A stretch of DNA of 8,897 nt from JAAFGT01 sp041485165. Its GTDB lineage: Bacteria > Acidobacteriota > Terriglobia > Acidiferrales > UBA7541. Under the pieces are notes generated by a model, which was not told the DNA's origin, did not search any database, and worked only from the letters and a program-made list of their open reading frames with translations. Location: positions 1 to 8,897 of the forward strand of contig JBGPJC010000138.1 in assembly GCA_041485165.1 (NCBI GenBank), given 5' to 3'. A program made the position numbers and the translations under genes. This document shows, one piece after another, positions 6,701-8,897 of the stretch (positions within the stretch are counted from its first letter, which is position 1; every line of letters begins with the position of its first letter).

Positions 6701-7480
6701 CTATTCCTTCGCTCCCCGCTTGGCCTTCGGCTTAGCCGCCTGCGCCGTGGGCTTTTTCTCTTTCTTCACTTCAGGGGCGGGGACCGTTGGCGCTGGGGCG
6801 ATGGTCACCACCGGCTCGGCAACCGCGCGCATCACCAATTCGCCGCGCTTGCGCGGAGTCAGCGAGGTGGAAAGCCGCAGCGCCGTTTCTTTCGAAAGAA
6901 GGATGCGGTCGTGCAGCAACAGGTCGTAGGGCCGCAGCTCGCCGGGCTTGACCAGCTTGGCGCCGACGAGGTTGCGGCTGGCCAGCTCCAGGTTGCGGTT
7001 GCTGACGCCTTCGACCACCAGGAAACTCCGCGCCTGCTCACCGACCTTGTCCACCACCTGGCGGAACGCCTTGGTCTTGTGCGAGGCCAGCGTCCACGCA
7101 TCCACCACGGTCAGCTTCTGCTCGGCCAGCTTGGCCGAGAGCGCCGAGCGCAGCGCGCCCAGCAGAACTTTGCGCGGAATGTTGTAGCTGTAATCCCGCG
7201 GCTTGGGGCCATGCACCGTGCCGCCCTTGCGCCAGATGGGCGAACGGATCGAGCCCACGCGCGCGCGGCCGGTGCCCTTCTGCCGCCACAGCTTCTTGCC
7301 CGAGCCGGAAACTTCCCCGCGGCGCTTGGTGCTGTGCGTGCCCGCGCGCTCGCCGGCAAGCTGCCAACGCACCGTCTCGTGCAGCAGGTGCAGCTTCACC
7401 TTGGTGGCAAACACCGCGTCGGCCAGCTCGACCTGGCCTACCGTCTTGCCTTCCAGATTGACTACGTCAACAAACGCCAT
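6701..7480 (-). CDS. rplD: Ribosomal protein L4 (uL4) with Ala/Pro/Lys-rich C-terminal extension
   Basis: L4 contributes to the tunnel constriction through a long loop, and in E. coli it represses the S10 operon by binding its leader. The product has 259 residues from ATG 7480, where homologues have about 205-210. The core (about 1-220) shows THSTKRRGEVSGSGKKLWRQ, then KGTGRARVGSIRSPIWRKGG at 68-87, the tunnel loop with GPKPRDYSYNIP, and the strand KVGEQARSFLVVEGVSNRNL. Residues 221-259 are a Val/Ala/Pro stretch followed by Lys-rich sequence (KKEKKPTAQAAKPKAKRGAK), probably disordered. The frame runs upstream to 7666, but those residues are a shadow of rplC. The nearest purine-rich site is AAGG about 10 bases upstream. 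The gap after rplC is 17 bases. The stop is TAG. Confidence 0.97.
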   Translation of the reverse strand: MAFVDVVNLEGKTVGQVELADAVFATKVKLHLLHETVRWQLAGERAGTHSTKRRGEVSGSGKKLWRQKGTGRARVGSIRSPIWRKGGTVHGPKPRDYSYNIPRKVLLGALRSALSAKLAEQKLTVVDAWTLASHKTKAFRQVVDKVGEQARSFLVVEGVSNRNLELASRNLVGAKLVKPGELRPYDLLLHDRILLSKETALRLSTSLTPRKRGELVMRAVAEPVVTIAPAPTVPAPEVKKEKKPTAQAAKPKAKRGAKE

Positions 7481-7497
7481 AAACTTTTCGCCTTCTC

Positions 7498-8139
7498 TTA
7501 GCTGGACGCGCGGACCCTTCGAATGGTCACATAAGCCCCGTTCGGCCCCGGCACCGCGCCACGGACTAGGAGCAGGTTTTCTTCCGCGTCCACCTTCACC
7601 ACTTCGAGATTTTTTACCGTGATCCGCACGTTGCCCATGTGTCCGGGCATGTGCTGCCCCGGCCACACGCGCGACGGAAACGAGCTGCCGCCGATGCCGC
7701 CCGGAGCGCGGTGGAACATCGAGCCGTGCGATTTATCGCCGCCGCGAAAGTGCCAGCGCTTGACCCCGCCCTGGAACCCGCGGCCCTTGCTGGTGCCGCT
7801 GACATCCACGTACTCGCCCACCTGAAAATTCTCGGCCAGGACGCGGTCGCCTACTTTGGTCTCCGCTTCCGAGGCATCCAGGCGGAACTCGCGCAGGAAG
7901 CGCATCGGCGCGGCGTCAGCCTTTTTGAAATGTCCGGTCATCGGCTTGTTGATGCGCTGCGGCTTGACGAACTCGACCAGGCCGAGCTGCGCGGCCTCGT
8001 AGCCGTCGGTCTGCGCCGTGCGCCGCTGCACCACCACGCAGGGCCCCGCCTGCACCACGGTGCAAGGGATCGCCGTGCCGTCCTCGGTATAGATCTGGGT
8101 CATACCGAGCTTGATTCCGAGAATTCCGTTGATGGCCAT
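7498..8139 (-). CDS. rplC: Ribosomal protein L3 (uL3)
   Basis: L3 is one of the first proteins to bind 23S rRNA, and its long loop reaches the peptidyl transferase centre. The 213-residue product has the usual length. Visible motifs are GILGIKLGMTQIYTEDG at the start, TVVQAGPCVVVQRRT, VGDRVLAENFQVGEYVDVSG, SKGRGFQGGVKRWHFRGG, and SHGSMFHRAPGGIGGSSFPS followed by GQHMPGHMGN. Where E. coli has the Gln methylated by PrmB (in GQNQTPG), this protein has Ser (GGSSFPS), a common state outside proteobacteria. The ATG at 8139 has GGAAG about 9 bases upstream, in the 14-base gap after rpsJ. The stop is TAA. Confidence 0.98.
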   Translation of the reverse strand: MAINGILGIKLGMTQIYTEDGTAIPCTVVQAGPCVVVQRRTAQTDGYEAAQLGLVEFVKPQRINKPMTGHFKKADAAPMRFLREFRLDASEAETKVGDRVLAENFQVGEYVDVSGTSKGRGFQGGVKRWHFRGGDKSHGSMFHRAPGGIGGSSFPSRVWPGQHMPGHMGNVRITVKNLEVVKVDAEENLLLVRGAVPGPNGAYVTIRRVRASS

Positions 8140-8153
8140 ACTCGCTCTTCCGC

Positions 8154-8489
8154 CTACTTGACGCCGTGCTCGCGCCCGAACGCTTTGATTTCCACGTCCA
8201 CTCCCGGCGGCAGGTCGAGCTTCATCAGCGCGTCTACCGTGTCCGGGGTGGGCTCGAGGATGTCAATCAGCCGCTTGTGCGTGCGCATCTCGAACTGCTC
8301 GCGCGATTTCTTGTCCACGTGCGGGGAGCGCAGCACGGTCCAGCGGTTGATGGTCGTGGGCAGCGGGATGGGCCCCGCCACGTTGGCTCCCGTCCGCCGC
8401 GCCGTGTCCACGATGTCCTTGGTGGACTGGTCGAGCAGGCGATGGTCGTACGCCTTCAAGCGAATGCGAATTTTTTCTCCAGCTGGCAT
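8154..8489 (-). CDS. rpsJ: Ribosomal protein S10 / NusE (uS10)
   Basis: S10 is a 30S head protein that also acts as NusE in transcription antitermination with NusB and NusG. The product has 111 residues, slightly above the usual 102-105, with a short tail FGREHGVK. Motifs: MPAGEKIRIRLKAYDHRLLD, then the hairpin GANVAGPIPLPTTINRWTVL, SPHVDKKSREQFEMRTHKRL (the S10 signature), and LPPGVDVEIK. The ATG at 8489 has AGGA 5 bases upstream, inside the 16-base gap after tuf. There is no room here for an S10-type leader before the gene. The stop is TAG. Confidence 0.98.
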   Translation of the reverse strand: MPAGEKIRIRLKAYDHRLLDQSTKDIVDTARRTGANVAGPIPLPTTINRWTVLRSPHVDKKSREQFEMRTHKRLIDILEPTPDTVDALMKLDLPPGVDVEIKAFGREHGVK

Positions 8490-8505
8490 AACCTTCCTGT
8501 TTGAG

Positions 8506-8897
8506 CTACTCGATAATCTCGGTGACCGCGCCGGCGCCCACGGTGTGGCCGCCCTCGCGGATGGCGAAGCGCAGCCCCTTCTCCAGCGCCACCGGAGTAA
8601 TCAGGCTGATCTGCATCGCCGCGTTGTCCCCGGGCATCACCATCTCCACGCCCTCGCCCAGCTTTACGTCTCCGGTCACGTCCGTGGTCCGAAAGTAAAA
8701 CTGCGGCCGGTACCCGGTGAAGAACGGCGTGTGCCGCCCGCCTTCTTCCTTGGTCAAAATGTACGCCTCGGCCTTGAATTTGGTGTGCGGCGTGATCGAC
8801 GCCGGCTAGCACACCACCTGGCCCCGCTCCACATCTTCCTTTTCCGTCCCGCGCAGCAGCAAACCCACGTTGTCCCCGGCCAGCCCTTCGTCCAGCA
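8506..8897 (-). CDS. tuf: Elongation factor Tu, C-terminal part, with an in-frame TAG; cut by window edge
   Basis: EF-Tu delivers aminoacyl-tRNA to the ribosomal A site in a GTP-dependent way. Only the last 130 codons or so are in the window. The frame reads LDEGLAGDNVGLLLRGTEKE and DVERGQVVC, then a TAG at 8808-8806, then PASITPHTKFKAEAYILTKE, GGRHTPFFTGYRPQFYFRTT, MVMPGDNAAMQISLITPVAL and FAIREGGHTVGAGAVTEIIE. This is the end of domain II and all of domain III, conserved on both sides of the stop. The stop falls where EF-Tu normally has Lys or Arg (A-K-P-G-S). It could be a sequencing or assembly error, or a recent loss in one of two tuf copies. A tuf gene directly upstream of rpsJ is the common str-S10 arrangement. 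The natural stop is TAG at 8508-8506, 16 bases before rpsJ. Confidence 0.9.
8806..8808 (-). other. Premature TAG codon inside tuf
   Basis: Plus-strand CTA at 8806-8808 reads as TAG in the EF-Tu frame, between TGC (Cys) and CCG (Pro). A single change of AAG to TAG would give it. The frame is otherwise intact for about 30 codons upstream and 99 codons downstream. TAG is used as the normal stop by about half of the complete genes here, so it is not a recoded sense codon. Confidence 0.85.

Noticed and set aside
8806..8808. Pyrrolysine or recoded TAG in tuf
   Set aside because: TAG ends about half of the complete genes here, and the site is not a known Pyl position. Error or mutation is simpler.
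8456..8812. 118-codon minus-strand open frame over the tuf end
   Set aside because: Out of frame with conserved EF-Tu sequence; a shadow.

Overview
The window is an almost gap-free run of ribosomal protein genes, all on the minus strand and transcribed from high to low coordinates. It begins with the 3' part of tuf (EF-Tu), continues through the whole S10 operon order (rpsJ, rplC, rplD, rplW, rplB, rpsS, rplV, rpsC, rplP, rpmC, rpsQ) and into the spc operon (rplN, rplX, rplE, rpsN, rpsH, rplF, start of rplR). The tuf and rplR genes are cut by the window edges.

The DNA is GC-rich and codon third positions are mostly G or C. Gene order, the EF-Tu C-terminus ending in EIIE, and the L2, L14 and S3 sequences fit a Gram-negative-type, high-GC bacterium. 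From memory of similar proteins I lean to Acidobacteriota, but without a database search this is only an inference. S14 is the short zinc-binding type and L24 carries two CxxC pairs.

Layout, right to left: 8897-8506 tuf C-terminal part with an in-frame TAG at 8808-8806; 8489-5553 rpsJ, rplC, rplD, rplW, rplB; 5506-5147 an extra small gene that does not belong to the canonical operon; 5137-2925 rpsS, rplV, rpsC, rplP, rpmC, rpsQ; 2638-1 rplN, rplX, rplE, rpsN, rpsH, rplF and the first 41 codons of rplR. Most gaps are 2 to 33 bases, several genes overlap, and Shine-Dalgarno sequences often lie on the stop codon of the preceding gene, so translation is probably coupled through one long message. 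I see no promoter, no terminator, no RNA gene, no repeat array and no mobile element. No stretch over 300 bases lacks a gene.

Two things stand out. First, a 119-residue, very basic protein with a Cys-x2-Cys motif is encoded between rplB and rpsS, where the usual operon has nothing; it has a good ribosome binding site and sits 9 bases before rpsS. It is the best candidate for something undescribed, such as a lineage-specific ribosomal or ribosome-associated protein. Second, tuf has a premature TAG in an otherwise conserved reading frame. A lesser theme is that L4, L22 and S19 carry Ala/Pro/Lys-rich C-terminal tails not found in the typical family members.
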